26,995 nucleotides of DNA from Dokdonella_A sp040002595 (GTDB lineage: Bacteria; Pseudomonadota; Gammaproteobacteria; Xanthomonadales; Rhodanobacteraceae), in NCBI GenBank assembly GCA_040002595.1, contig JBDUED010000014.1:1-26995 (forward strand), read 5' to 3'. Shown here piece after piece: positions 8,386-15,480 of this stretch (within the stretch, counting starts at the first letter, position 1; every line of letters begins with the position of its first letter). The notes beneath the pieces are model-generated. The model ran no database searches and was not told the DNA's origin. It saw only the letters and a program-made list of their open reading frames with translations. Made by a program: the position numbers and the translations under genes.

Positions 8386-9179
8386 GACGAGTGCGCGTCT
8401 TCGGCAAAGCTGCGAACCAGCGCCGGCCAGCAGCGCGCCAGACGCGCGATGAAATGCGCCAATGACGGGTGGCTGATTGCACGCAGATACCAGCGTCGAA
8501 ACGCATATTCGAGCACGAGGAAAATTGCCACCAGTGCAAAGCTGCCCAAGTGAAGATACCAGCGCCAGCCATCCCCGATCGCGATAGGCGGCTGCAGGCC
8601 GAAGACGACGAGCCAGCCGCCTGGCGCAGCGCAGGCGACGAGCACCAGCAACACGGCCGCCTGCACGCCGAACAGCCATGTCCATGCCTGTGTCAAACGG
8701 CGTGCGTAATCGGAAACCCCCGGCAGCGCAAGCCGCGCTGGTCCTTCGATGATCGCAATGATGCGTGCGATCAGAGGCTCGCGTCCGCCGCGCAAGGTGC
8801 GCGCGAACACTCCGCACAACGCGACGTTGATAAGCACGGGCATGCCATCGACCGCCACGCGGCCCTTGCCGGTCGCGCCAAGCGCGACAAGCACAGCCGC
8901 CACAACGAGCCATGCCAGCCATGCCAGTGCGCTGCCGCGGCGCAGCGCAGTGAGCAGAAACACGCTGACAAGGACCAGCACCGCGGCGTCATCGAGCCAG
9001 ACGCTGCCACTTACGTGAGCCGCCAGCAACAGTGTGAAATACGTCGCCACGCCGAACACGAACGCGCGCGAACGTCGCGTGGGCGCAGGGGTCGGCAGTG
9101 AGGAAGGGTGGGCAGGCACGCAAGCCAACGCTGGAGTCGAGGGTTTCGGACGGCGGAAAATGCCGCACAAATGTAACAT
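8382..9179 (-). CDS. COG4648-family membrane protein of the pigment cluster (ApeG-like)
   Basis: A 265-residue integral membrane protein of a family regularly found in aryl polyene clusters; its molecular role is unknown. Hydrophobic segments lie at about residues 41-60, 64-82, 87-103, 111-127, 168-195 and 206-225. The conserved block FARTLRGGREPLIARI, followed by a Y-x2-RLTQAW segment near 155-168, is the part that identifies the family. It is the first gene of the minus-strand pigment operon. ATG 9179 is the longest start; the first 40 residues are proline-rich and poorly conserved in character, so a GTG further in is possible. Only 41 bases separate it from the divergent halogenase start, so the two promoters must overlap or extend into coding sequence. 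Confidence 0.78.
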   Translation of the reverse strand: MLHLCGIFRRPKPSTPALACVPAHPSSLPTPAPTRRSRAFVFGVATYFTLLLAAHVSGSVWLDDAAVLVLVSVFLLTALRRGSALAWLAWLVVAAVLVALGATGKGRVAVDGMPVLINVALCGVFARTLRGGREPLIARIIAIIEGPARLALPGVSDYARRLTQAWTWLFGVQAAVLLVLVACAAPGGWLVVFGLQPPIAIGDGWRWYLHLGSFALVAIFLVLEYAFRRWYLRAISHPSLAHFIARLARCWPALVRSFAEDAHSS

Positions 9180-9220
9180 GACGATTCGCCCCCACCGGGG
9201 TCCACTTCGAGGAACACTGC

Positions 9221-10549
9221 ATGGAATCGAGCCCTGAACCTGTCGATTGCGATGTGCTGGTAGTGGGCGGCGGCCCGGGCGGCTCGACCGCGGCGACGCT
9301 GCTGGCGCGTCAGGGACGCCGCGTGGTTCAACTTGAAAAAGTCCATCACCCGCGCTTCCACATCGGCGAATCGCTGCTGCCGGCGAATCTGCCGATCTTC
9401 GATGCGCTCGGGGTGATGGACAAGGTGCGCGCGCTCGGTGTGCTCAAGCTGGGCGCCGATTTTCCGTCTGACGAAGGCAATTATCAGACCTTTCACTTCC
9501 GCCGAGCGCTAGGAAACACGCCGCCGCACGCATTCCAGGTCAAGCGCGAGGAGTTCGACGCGATGCTGTTCGAACATGCGCGCGAAAGCGGCGTGGATGC
9601 GCGCGAGGGCGTCAAGGTGATGGAGGTCGACATCGATGGCATTGGCGCGGTGACCGCGCATGCAAAAGACGAGGCGGGCAACCGGTTGGTCATCCGCGCA
9701 AGGTACCTGGTCGATGCGAGTGGCCGCGATACGTTGGTCGGCAGCGCGCTGAAACTCAAACGCAAGAACGAGGCTCACCAAAGCGCGGCGATTTTCGCGC
9801 ATTTCGACGGCGTCGAACCTCGTCCAGGCGAGGATTCCGGCAATATCAGCATTTACAATTTCGACCACGGCTGGTGCTGGTTCATCCCGCTCAAAGGCGG
9901 CGTGATGAGCGTTGGCTGTGTGTGCTGGCCGGAATATCTCAAGCAGCGCCGCGGCGGCAACGATGAATTCCTGTTGGCGACTCTGCGCACGATGCCGGAT
10001 GCGTGGCGTCGCATGTCGAACGCCAAAAGAGTGTCCGAGGTGCGCGTCACCGGCAATTATTCGTACACCTGCACGCGCATGGCCGGAATCGGTTGGGTCA
10101 TGGTTGGCGACGCCTACGCGTTTGTCGATCCTGTCTTTTCTTCCGGCGTGTATCTGGCGATGCACAGCGCAAGTTGCGCGGCCTCAATGGTTGCCTCGAT
10201 ACTCGATGAGCCGGCACGCGAAGCGGCGTTGCAACGCGCGTATGCAAAGCGTATCCAGCGCGGCGTGCGCGTGTTTTCGTGGTTCATCTACCGCTTTAAT
10301 TCTCCGGTCATGCGCCATTTGTTTGCGCATCCGGGAAATCAGTGGCGGCTTGAGGACGGAGTGGTGTCCATGCTTGCCGGCGATGTGTTTGACAACGTGC
10401 CGGTGCAGCGGCGGCTGAAGGTGTTCAAGCTGATCTACGCCATCTTCGGCGCGATGAACGTCCGCGCCTGGCTGGGCGAACTTGGCACGCGGCGGCGTCA
10501 GGCAAAGATCGCCTTCAGCGGTGGCAACACGCCGGTCGATCCGGCGTGA
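9221..10549 (+). CDS. FAD-dependent halogenase-like oxidoreductase of the pigment cluster
   Basis: A 442-residue flavoprotein of the FADH2-dependent halogenase family (phenol/pyrrole halogenase type). The FAD motif GGGPGG is at residues 17-22, followed by the family block PRFHIGESLLP. A Lys in the LKLGADF segment (Lys76) corresponds in position to the catalytic Lys of flavin halogenases. The WxWxIP motif is intact at 218-223 (WCWFIP), and DPVFSSGV at 303-310 is the usual active-site/chloride loop context. The expected reaction is electrophilic bromination or chlorination of an aromatic ring, consistent with xanthomonadins being brominated aryl polyenes. The start ATG at 9221 has GAGG about eight bases upstream. 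No flavin reductase gene is adjacent. An oxidoreductase that does not halogenate but keeps the motif cannot be excluded. Confidence 0.85.
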   Translation: MESSPEPVDCDVLVVGGGPGGSTAATLLARQGRRVVQLEKVHHPRFHIGESLLPANLPIFDALGVMDKVRALGVLKLGADFPSDEGNYQTFHFRRALGNTPPHAFQVKREEFDAMLFEHARESGVDAREGVKVMEVDIDGIGAVTAHAKDEAGNRLVIRARYLVDASGRDTLVGSALKLKRKNEAHQSAAIFAHFDGVEPRPGEDSGNISIYNFDHGWCWFIPLKGGVMSVGCVCWPEYLKQRRGGNDEFLLATLRTMPDAWRRMSNAKRVSEVRVTGNYSYTCTRMAGIGWVMVGDAYAFVDPVFSSGVYLAMHSASCAASMVASILDEPAREAALQRAYAKRIQRGVRVFSWFIYRFNSPVMRHLFAHPGNQWRLEDGVVSMLAGDVFDNVPVQRRLKVFKLIYAIFGAMNVRAWLGELGTRRRQAKIAFSGGNTPVDPA

Positions 10550-10571
10550 GGCAATGGTGCTGCTGCTGCGG

Positions 10572-10859
10572 TCAAGCGGCGCGGTTTTGCTGGATGTGGT
10601 CGGACAGCGCGCGCAGGCTGCCGAAGATGCGCTTGTTGTCCGGATTGTCCGAACGCAACTGGAAGCCGTAGTGTTTCGACACCGCCAGTGCAAGCTCCAG
10701 CGCATCAATCGAATCGAGGCCAAGATCGCCGCCGAACAATGCAGCGTCCGGGTCGATCGCGGCAGCTGTGGTCCAGTCGATATTGAGACTCTCGACAATC
10801 AATTGCGCCAACTCGGTCTCGGCCGGCGTCTGCGTGAAAAGGGGTGCGTTCGTGTCCAT
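10572..10859 (-). CDS. Acyl carrier protein of the pigment cluster
   Basis: A 95-residue acyl carrier protein. The phosphopantetheine attachment site is Ser50 within GLDSIDALELALAV, preceded by an ALFGGDLGLDS loop, all typical of ACPs. It should carry the hydroxybenzoate-primed polyene chain during elongation. The start at 10859 (MDTNAP) is preferred; an in-frame ATG at 10883 would add eight unconserved residues. The gene ends 22 bases from the halogenase stop (convergent) and diverges from the xanB2-like gene with about 106 bases between start codons. Its placement between halogenase and chorismatase argues for a dedicated rather than housekeeping ACP; the primary-metabolism ACP is normally found in the fab cluster. 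Confidence 0.9.
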   Translation of the reverse strand: MDTNAPLFTQTPAETELAQLIVESLNIDWTTAAAIDPDAALFGGDLGLDSIDALELALAVSKHYGFQLRSDNPDNKRIFGSLRALSDHIQQNRAA

Positions 10860-10965
10860 GGTGATCCGGGTGCTCGGCCCCATGCGGGGCGGAAAGTTAT
10901 CCGGTCAGTGTATCATCCGCGCCCTGCTGCGCTTCCCGCGCGCCCGTCCATCCGCGTAGCCGCCC

Positions 10966-11961
10966 ATGTCGCGACCGATGACTGACTCCGATCTTGCCGC
11001 CGCGCCGTTGCGCATCGGTTACGAGCGCGCTGAGATCGGCGAACTGTTGCTGCAATCGGATGTGCTGGCGGTGATCGGTTTTGGTGCGGGTGCCGGCACT
11101 GCGTTGTGCGACGATCCGCGCGTCCTGTGCGTCGGGCTCGAACCGTTGCAGCCAGCGCCGCTCGAAGTGTGGCGCACCCATGGCACCGTGGCGTGCGGCC
11201 GCGAGGGCGCCTTGCGCTGGAGCGAAGACGGCGATTACCTGTTCGTCGCCATCGAGATTGATGAAACCGCGCATGAAGACATCCGTGCCGCAGCCCAGTA
11301 CGCCTATCACAGCCTGACCGATTTTGTCGCAGCCAGCGCAACACCCCACCTGCTGCGCCTGTGGAATTATCTTGACGCGATCAATGTCGGCGCGGCAGAC
11401 GCGGAACGCTATCGTCTATTTTGCGATGGTCGTGCACGCGGCATGCATGCGATGCATGGAGCGTGTTATCCGGCAGCATCTGCAATTGGGCGTCAGGACG
11501 GCGTGCGTGTGTTGCAGGTCTACGGCCTCGCTTCGCGTACCGCCGGTACCCCAGTGGAGAATCCGCGTCAGATAAGTGCATGGCGCTATCCGCGCCAATA
11601 TGGACCGACCGCGCCAACGTTCGCGCGGGGCATGTTGAACACTCCGGCGCAGTTGCTGATTTCCGGTACGGCGGCGGTCGTCGGTCACGCCTCGCGCCAT
11701 CGCGACGATCTGGCTGCACAGGTGGCCGAAACGATGGCGAACCTTGACAGCCTCGTGCAGCAGGCGGGGGCGCGCGAGCGTTCATTTGGTCCACACAGCT
11801 TTCTCAAGGCTTACGTGCGCGACCACGCAGATGCGCCGTTTGTCGCCGAGACCGTACAGGCGTGTGCACCGACGCTCGGCGGCCTGCTGTTGCTCGGCGG
11901 CGATATCTGCCGGCGCGAATTGCTGGTCGAGATCGATGGCGTACATCCGCTCGGCGACTGA
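10966..11961 (+). CDS. xanB2: XanB2-type chorismatase (chorismate to 3-/4-hydroxybenzoate)
   Basis: A 331-residue protein of the FkbO/Hyg5/XanB2 chorismatase family. In Xanthomonas, XanB2 converts chorismate to 3-hydroxybenzoate (xanthomonadin starter unit) and 4-hydroxybenzoate (a ubiquinone precursor). Recognisable blocks are RLWNYLDAIN at about 131-140, YRLFCDGRARG at 149-159, RQISAWRYPRQYGPTAPTFARG at about 201-222 (quoted here only as a location), LLISGTAAVVGH at 230-241 and CRRELLVEIDG at 315-325. Glu322 fits the catalytic Glu, and Cys315 lies seven residues before it, as in 3-hydroxybenzoate-forming members. ATG 10966 and ATG 10978 are both possible starts; neither has a clear Shine-Dalgarno. 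This is the best single marker for the pigment pathway. Confidence 0.9.
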   Translation: MSRPMTDSDLAAAPLRIGYERAEIGELLLQSDVLAVIGFGAGAGTALCDDPRVLCVGLEPLQPAPLEVWRTHGTVACGREGALRWSEDGDYLFVAIEIDETAHEDIRAAAQYAYHSLTDFVAASATPHLLRLWNYLDAINVGAADAERYRLFCDGRARGMHAMHGACYPAASAIGRQDGVRVLQVYGLASRTAGTPVENPRQISAWRYPRQYGPTAPTFARGMLNTPAQLLISGTAAVVGHASRHRDDLAAQVAETMANLDSLVQQAGARERSFGPHSFLKAYVRDHADAPFVAETVQACAPTLGGLLLLGGDICRRELLVEIDGVHPLGD

Positions 11962-12018
11962 TCGGATCCCGACAGGCTGCGCGATGCGACGGCCGCTCTT
12001 GACTGGGATCGAACCGCA

Positions 12019-12540
12019 ATGCGCAAACCAGACATGTCGCGCATGAGCGCATGGGCGATTGCGTGGACCATCGCGTGCGCGCCAGGGTTGCTTCACGCGC
12101 AAGGGTCAAGTGCGGCGCCCGCAGGGCCTCCAGCGCGCGTATCGCCCGGCGTGACACCCATCGCCGGCAACACGGGCAAGCACGATCACGCCTATTTCAC
12201 CAATCCGTACACCGGCGACGCGGTGGCCATCGCGCAAGGCCAGGAGTTGTTCGAGGCCAAGTCCTGCAGCGGTTGCCACGGTGCAGAGGGGGCTGGCGGC
12301 ATGTGTCCATCGCTGGTCAACGATTCCTGGGTTTATGCCAGCGACGACACGACGCTATTCAATCTGATCAAGCGGGGCAGCATCGGCTTGCGCGCCACCG
12401 GCTATACGCGCGGCAATCAGGAGAGAGTCGCCGGCGACATGCCGCCACTCGGCAGCCTGGTCAGTGACGAAGAAGTGTGGAAGTTGATCGCCTGGGTGCG
12501 TTCGAAATACTCCGGCGACGCTGCGCTGCGCAACTGGTAA
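12019..12540 (+). CDS. Periplasmic monohaem cytochrome c, cytochrome cL/XoxG-like
   Basis: A 173-residue exported c-type cytochrome. A hydrophobic signal peptide ends near LLHAQG (about residue 28). A single haem site CSGCH is at 83-87 and a GDMPPLG segment supplies the probable axial Met141. The C-terminal part, with W-x-Y after the haem, a DDTTLFNLIKRG helix and EEVWKLIAWVRSKYSG, resembles electron acceptors of PQQ methanol/alcohol dehydrogenases (MxaG/XoxG type). It would take electrons in the periplasm and pass them to a terminal oxidase. The start could be 12019 or 12034; both keep the signal peptide. It lies 57 bases after xanB2 and 53 before the beta-propeller gene. The partner dehydrogenase gene is not in the window, so the specific electron donor is inferred. 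Confidence 0.75.
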   Translation: MRKPDMSRMSAWAIAWTIACAPGLLHAQGSSAAPAGPPARVSPGVTPIAGNTGKHDHAYFTNPYTGDAVAIAQGQELFEAKSCSGCHGAEGAGGMCPSLVNDSWVYASDDTTLFNLIKRGSIGLRATGYTRGNQERVAGDMPPLGSLVSDEEVWKLIAWVRSKYSGDAALRNW

Positions 12541-12593
12541 TCGCGCACCAGTGTCGTATTGTGGCGCCTCCCATCCCGCTTCCGGGAATTGTC

Positions 12594-13577
12594 ATGTCGC
12601 CCTTCGTTACGCGTTGCTTCCGCGTGTCTGCCGCCGCGTTGCTGAGCAGCGCGACGTGGCTATCATCGAGCGCAGGAGCCGCGCCGTTTGCCTATGTACC
12701 GAACCAAAAAAGTGGGACGGTGTCCGTCATCGACACCGCTTCGGACACGGTGGTGCGAACGCTGAGCGGGCAGGGGCAACTTGGCAAGCGCTTGCAGGCA
12801 ATTGAGATCGACGCACGCGGCAAAACGCTGTATGTCGTCGATGCCGAACACGATCTTCTCGTTGCGCTCGATCCGGCCAGCGACACAATCACGCACCAGG
12901 TTGCGATCGGCAAGGACGCCGAAGGCGTGCGTCTATCGCCATCGGGTACCCTGCTTGCGGTGTGCGCCGAAGGACAGAATCGGGTATTGCTGATCGATGT
13001 GAAAACATTTGCGATCAAGGCAAGCATTCCGGTGCAGGGGAGGAATCCGGAACATTGCGAATTCACGGCCGACGGCAAGACGCTGGTGACCAGCAACGAA
13101 GGCTCCGACAATCTCGACCTGATCGATGTGGCGGAGCACGTATCGACCGGCATTATCGCGACTAGCGGCCACCCGCGCGGAGCGGCGTTTCTGCCGGGCA
13201 CATCGCGTCTCTACGTGGCGCAGGAAACCGCCAATGCGGTCGACGTGATCGATGTCGCGCAACGCAAGAAAATCGCCACGATTGCGAGCGCCGTGCGTAC
13301 CGCGGGCATCGCGATCAGCGCCGACGGCAAACGGTTGTACGCCGCGAACGGCGGCGCTGGCAGCGTGTCCGTTATCGATGTCCCAACCAATGCCGTCATC
13401 AAGGAAATCGGGGTCGGGAAACGACCTTGGAATATGGCGCTGACGCCGGACGGAAAAAAACTTTACGTTGCCAACGGGCGCTCCAATAGCGTCAGCGTGA
13501 TCGACACGCATGCGCTGAAGGTGGTCGCAGAAATTGCTGTCGGAGAACTGCCGTGGGGAGTCGCAATCGCGCGCTGA
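12594..13577 (+). CDS. Secreted seven-repeat YVTN beta-propeller protein (PQQ-catabolism associated type)
   Basis: A 327-residue exported protein: a signal peptide (about residues 1-29, ending SAGAAP) followed by seven YVTN-type repeats, each with a strand like LYVAN and a VSVIDT-type strand. The first repeat begins at AYVPNQ and the last at LYVANGRSN; seven blades would close a propeller. Such proteins are recurrent neighbours of PQQ-dependent alcohol oxidation genes, with unproven roles such as binding, scaffolding or quinoprotein maturation. The start ATG at 12594 is chosen because the signal peptide begins there; the frame is open upstream but inside the cytochrome gene. A small perfect hairpin precedes the start codon. 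The placement between a cytochrome cL-like gene and frmA supports an alcohol or C1 oxidation role. Confidence 0.85.
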   Translation: MSPFVTRCFRVSAAALLSSATWLSSSAGAAPFAYVPNQKSGTVSVIDTASDTVVRTLSGQGQLGKRLQAIEIDARGKTLYVVDAEHDLLVALDPASDTITHQVAIGKDAEGVRLSPSGTLLAVCAEGQNRVLLIDVKTFAIKASIPVQGRNPEHCEFTADGKTLVTSNEGSDNLDLIDVAEHVSTGIIATSGHPRGAAFLPGTSRLYVAQETANAVDVIDVAQRKKIATIASAVRTAGIAISADGKRLYAANGGAGSVSVIDVPTNAVIKEIGVGKRPWNMALTPDGKKLYVANGRSNSVSVIDTHALKVVAEIAVGELPWGVAIAR

Positions 13578-13684
13578 CGCGCCGCGTTGCATGCCAATGG
13601 AGGCCACGCGTTTTCGCCATTTGCGTCGCTGCTGCGGTGTAGTCGGCCTGGTCTTGATTCACTTTGTGAGGAGATCGAAACGTC

Positions 13685-14797
13685 ATGAAAACAAGAGCCG
13701 CCGTCGCTTGGGGAGCAGGACAACCGCTTTGCATCGAAGAAGTGGATCTCGAAGGTCCGCACGCCGGTGAAGTCCTGGTGCGTATTGTCGCCAGCGGCGT
13801 CTGTCACACCGACGCGTTCACCTTGTCGGGCGCCGATCCCGAAGGGCTGTTCCCGGCGATCCTCGGTCATGAGGGCGGCGGCATTGTCGAGGAAATCGGT
13901 GCCGGCGTCAGCAGCGTAAAACCCGGCGATCACGTGATTCCCCTGTACACGCCGGAATGCGGCGTATGCAAATTCTGCACCTCGGGAAAAACCAACTTGT
14001 GCCAGGCGATCCGAGCGACGCAAGGTCGCGGTCTGATGCCGGACGGTACCTCGCGCTTCTCGATGAGAGGCAAGCCGATCCTGCACTACATGGGGACCAG
14101 CACGTTTTCCGAATACACGGTGCTGCCGGAAATCGCGCTTGCGAAGATCAATCGCGCCGCGCCGCTCGACAAGGTTTGCCTGCTCGGCTGCGGTGTGACC
14201 ACCGGTATCGGCGCGGTGCTCAACACGGCCAAGGTAACCCCCGGGTCGACCGTGGCGGTGTTTGGCCTTGGCGGCATCGGCATGGCGGTGATCCAGGGCG
14301 CCGTGATGGCAAAAGCCAGCCGCATCTTCGCGATCGACATGAATCCCGACAAGTTCGTCATGGCCAGACAACTGGGTGCCACCGACTGCATCAATCCCGC
14401 CGATTACAAAGACACACCGATCCAGCAGGTCATCGTCGACCTCACTGACGGCGGCGTCGACTATTCATTCGAATGCATCGGCAACGTCAAGGTCATGCGC
14501 CAGGCACTGGAGTGCTGCCACAAGGGCTGGGGCGAGTCGATCATCATCGGCGTCGCCGGCGCCGGCCAGGAAATTGCGACGCGTCCATTCCAGCTTGTCA
14601 CCGGACGCGTCTGGCGCGGCAGCGCATTCGGCGGCGTCAAGGGCCGCTCGCAACTGCCGGGTTACGTCGAACGCTATCTCGCGGGCGAATTTGAAGTCGA
14701 TGCGTTCATTTCGGCGGTATTGCCGCTCGATCAGATCAACGACGCATTCGACCTGATGCACGCTGGCAAGGTGATCCGCTCGGTGATCAAATATTGA
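13685..14797 (+). CDS. frmA: S-(hydroxymethyl)glutathione dehydrogenase / class III alcohol dehydrogenase
   Basis: A 370-residue zinc-dependent medium-chain dehydrogenase that oxidises the glutathione adduct of formaldehyde to S-formylglutathione with NAD+ in the cytoplasm. Catalytic zinc ligands are Cys40, His62 and the Cys of LLGCGVTTG near 170; structural zinc ligands are Cys92, 95, 98 and 106. The NAD site is GLGGIG near 195-200. The class III hallmark region RATQGRGLMPDGTSRFS follows the structural zinc. Length and sequence are standard for the family. The ATG at 13685 is preceded by GAGGAG (13668-13673). No frmR-type repressor or S-formylglutathione hydrolase gene is adjacent. The setting after the cytochrome and beta-propeller genes suggests removal of formaldehyde made by periplasmic alcohol oxidation. 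Confidence 0.95.
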   Translation: MKTRAAVAWGAGQPLCIEEVDLEGPHAGEVLVRIVASGVCHTDAFTLSGADPEGLFPAILGHEGGGIVEEIGAGVSSVKPGDHVIPLYTPECGVCKFCTSGKTNLCQAIRATQGRGLMPDGTSRFSMRGKPILHYMGTSTFSEYTVLPEIALAKINRAAPLDKVCLLGCGVTTGIGAVLNTAKVTPGSTVAVFGLGGIGMAVIQGAVMAKASRIFAIDMNPDKFVMARQLGATDCINPADYKDTPIQQVIVDLTDGGVDYSFECIGNVKVMRQALECCHKGWGESIIIGVAGAGQEIATRPFQLVTGRVWRGSAFGGVKGRSQLPGYVERYLAGEFEVDAFISAVLPLDQINDAFDLMHAGKVIRSVIKY

Positions 14798-15071
14798 GGG
14801 CGCCGATCCATTGCCAGACGACACGTCGCGTGCCTCGCCGTTGCTGAACGACAGCCGCACTCGTACATGAAGGGGCGAAAGAACGGTGTAGGGTTTGCGG
14901 TCCATGACAGACAGGTGCGCATTCGCCCCGCCTCGGTTTGGCGCACACTGGGATCAGCGGCGTGCGTCCGTGATTCCCAATCGGGGCACGACTCGCCCCA
15001 CTGAGTGGCTGCTTCGGATGCTGGCGGCCGCAAGAAATTCGTCCAGGTATCCTTTGTGAATGGAGAACCCC
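14798..15071. other. Intergenic region with no convincing gene, containing short inverted repeats
   Basis: This 274-base gap lies between frmA and the EF-hand gene. Frames crossing it are arginine-rich and have no recognisable product. It contains GTGCGC (14915-14920) pairing with GCGCAC (14941-14946) around the recurrent 9-mer ATTCGCCCC, and a GGGGC...GCCCC inverted repeat at 14983-14999. No T-run follows either, so neither is a standard intrinsic terminator. A promoter for the EF-hand gene is expected here, but no clear -35/-10 pair could be picked. Confidence 0.5.
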
Positions 15072-15365
15072 ATGAATTTGTATAAGTCGACCCTTCTCGC
15101 GGGCGCACTCATGTGCCTGACGGCGCCTGCGTTTGCGCACGACATGATGCATTCGCACATGGCAGCGATGGACACCAATGGCGATGGCATGATTTCCAAG
15201 GACGAATTCATGAATCATATGCAAGCCAAATGGGACAAGCTGCCGAAAAACAAGGACGGCATGGTCATGATGAAAGACATGGAAATGATGCATCACGACA
15301 AGATGATGAAACACCACGAGATGATGAAAGACGACAAGATGAAGGACATGAACGGCGGCGGTTGA
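15072..15365 (+). CDS. Small secreted EF-hand protein with Met/His-rich, MxKDx-like tail
   Basis: A 97-residue exported protein. The signal peptide ends at AFA/HD (about residue 22). A canonical 12-residue EF-hand loop, DTNGDGMISKDE, is at 34-45 with all usual ligands. A second, degenerate loop (KNKDGMV) sits near 59-65. The C-terminal third is strongly enriched in Met, His, Lys and Asp, with MMKDM, MMHHD and KMKDM units resembling pentapeptide MxKDx repeat proteins. Such a composition suggests binding of calcium plus softer metals such as copper or zinc in the periplasm; this is inference. The start at 15072 follows GGAG by about eight bases; a longer start at 15060 adds four residues. It sits between frmA and the cytochrome b/molybdoenzyme pair. 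Confidence 0.85.
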   Translation: MNLYKSTLLAGALMCLTAPAFAHDMMHSHMAAMDTNGDGMISKDEFMNHMQAKWDKLPKNKDGMVMMKDMEMMHHDKMMKHHEMMKDDKMKDMNGGG

Positions 15366-15371
15366 TCGATA

Positions 15372-15392
15372 GCGCGTCTGCATTCGACGCGC
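15372..15392. repeat. Perfect 7-bp inverted repeat after the EF-hand gene
   Basis: GCGCGTC (15372-15378) and GACGCGC (15386-15392) can form a 7-base stem with a 7-base loop directly after the EF-hand stop codon. No T-run follows, so it is not an obvious rho-independent terminator. It could be an mRNA 3' stabilising hairpin or a protein-binding palindrome. Confidence 0.4.
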
Positions 15393-15480
15393 GCATGTGT
15401 CGTTCGCAAACAAAGTCCGGGCCGCCGGCACTCGACACTGTGCCGACGGTTTGTCGCAGACGGCAGGGAGGGGGTAATCC

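Noticed and set aside
10897..11349. A 150-residue minus-strand frame between the ACP and xanB2
   Set aside because: It lies antisense over the 5' part of xanB2 and has no recognisable product.
13463..14371. A 302-residue minus-strand open frame
   Set aside because: It is antisense to frmA and the propeller gene, both with complete family features.
15072..15365. The EF-hand protein as a lanmodulin
   Set aside because: There is a single canonical loop without the Pro at position 2 and without the four-loop layout, so only a general EF-hand call is justified.
15372..15392. Hairpin after the EF-hand gene as an intrinsic terminator
   Set aside because: The stem is good but no T-run follows; it was kept only as an inverted repeat.
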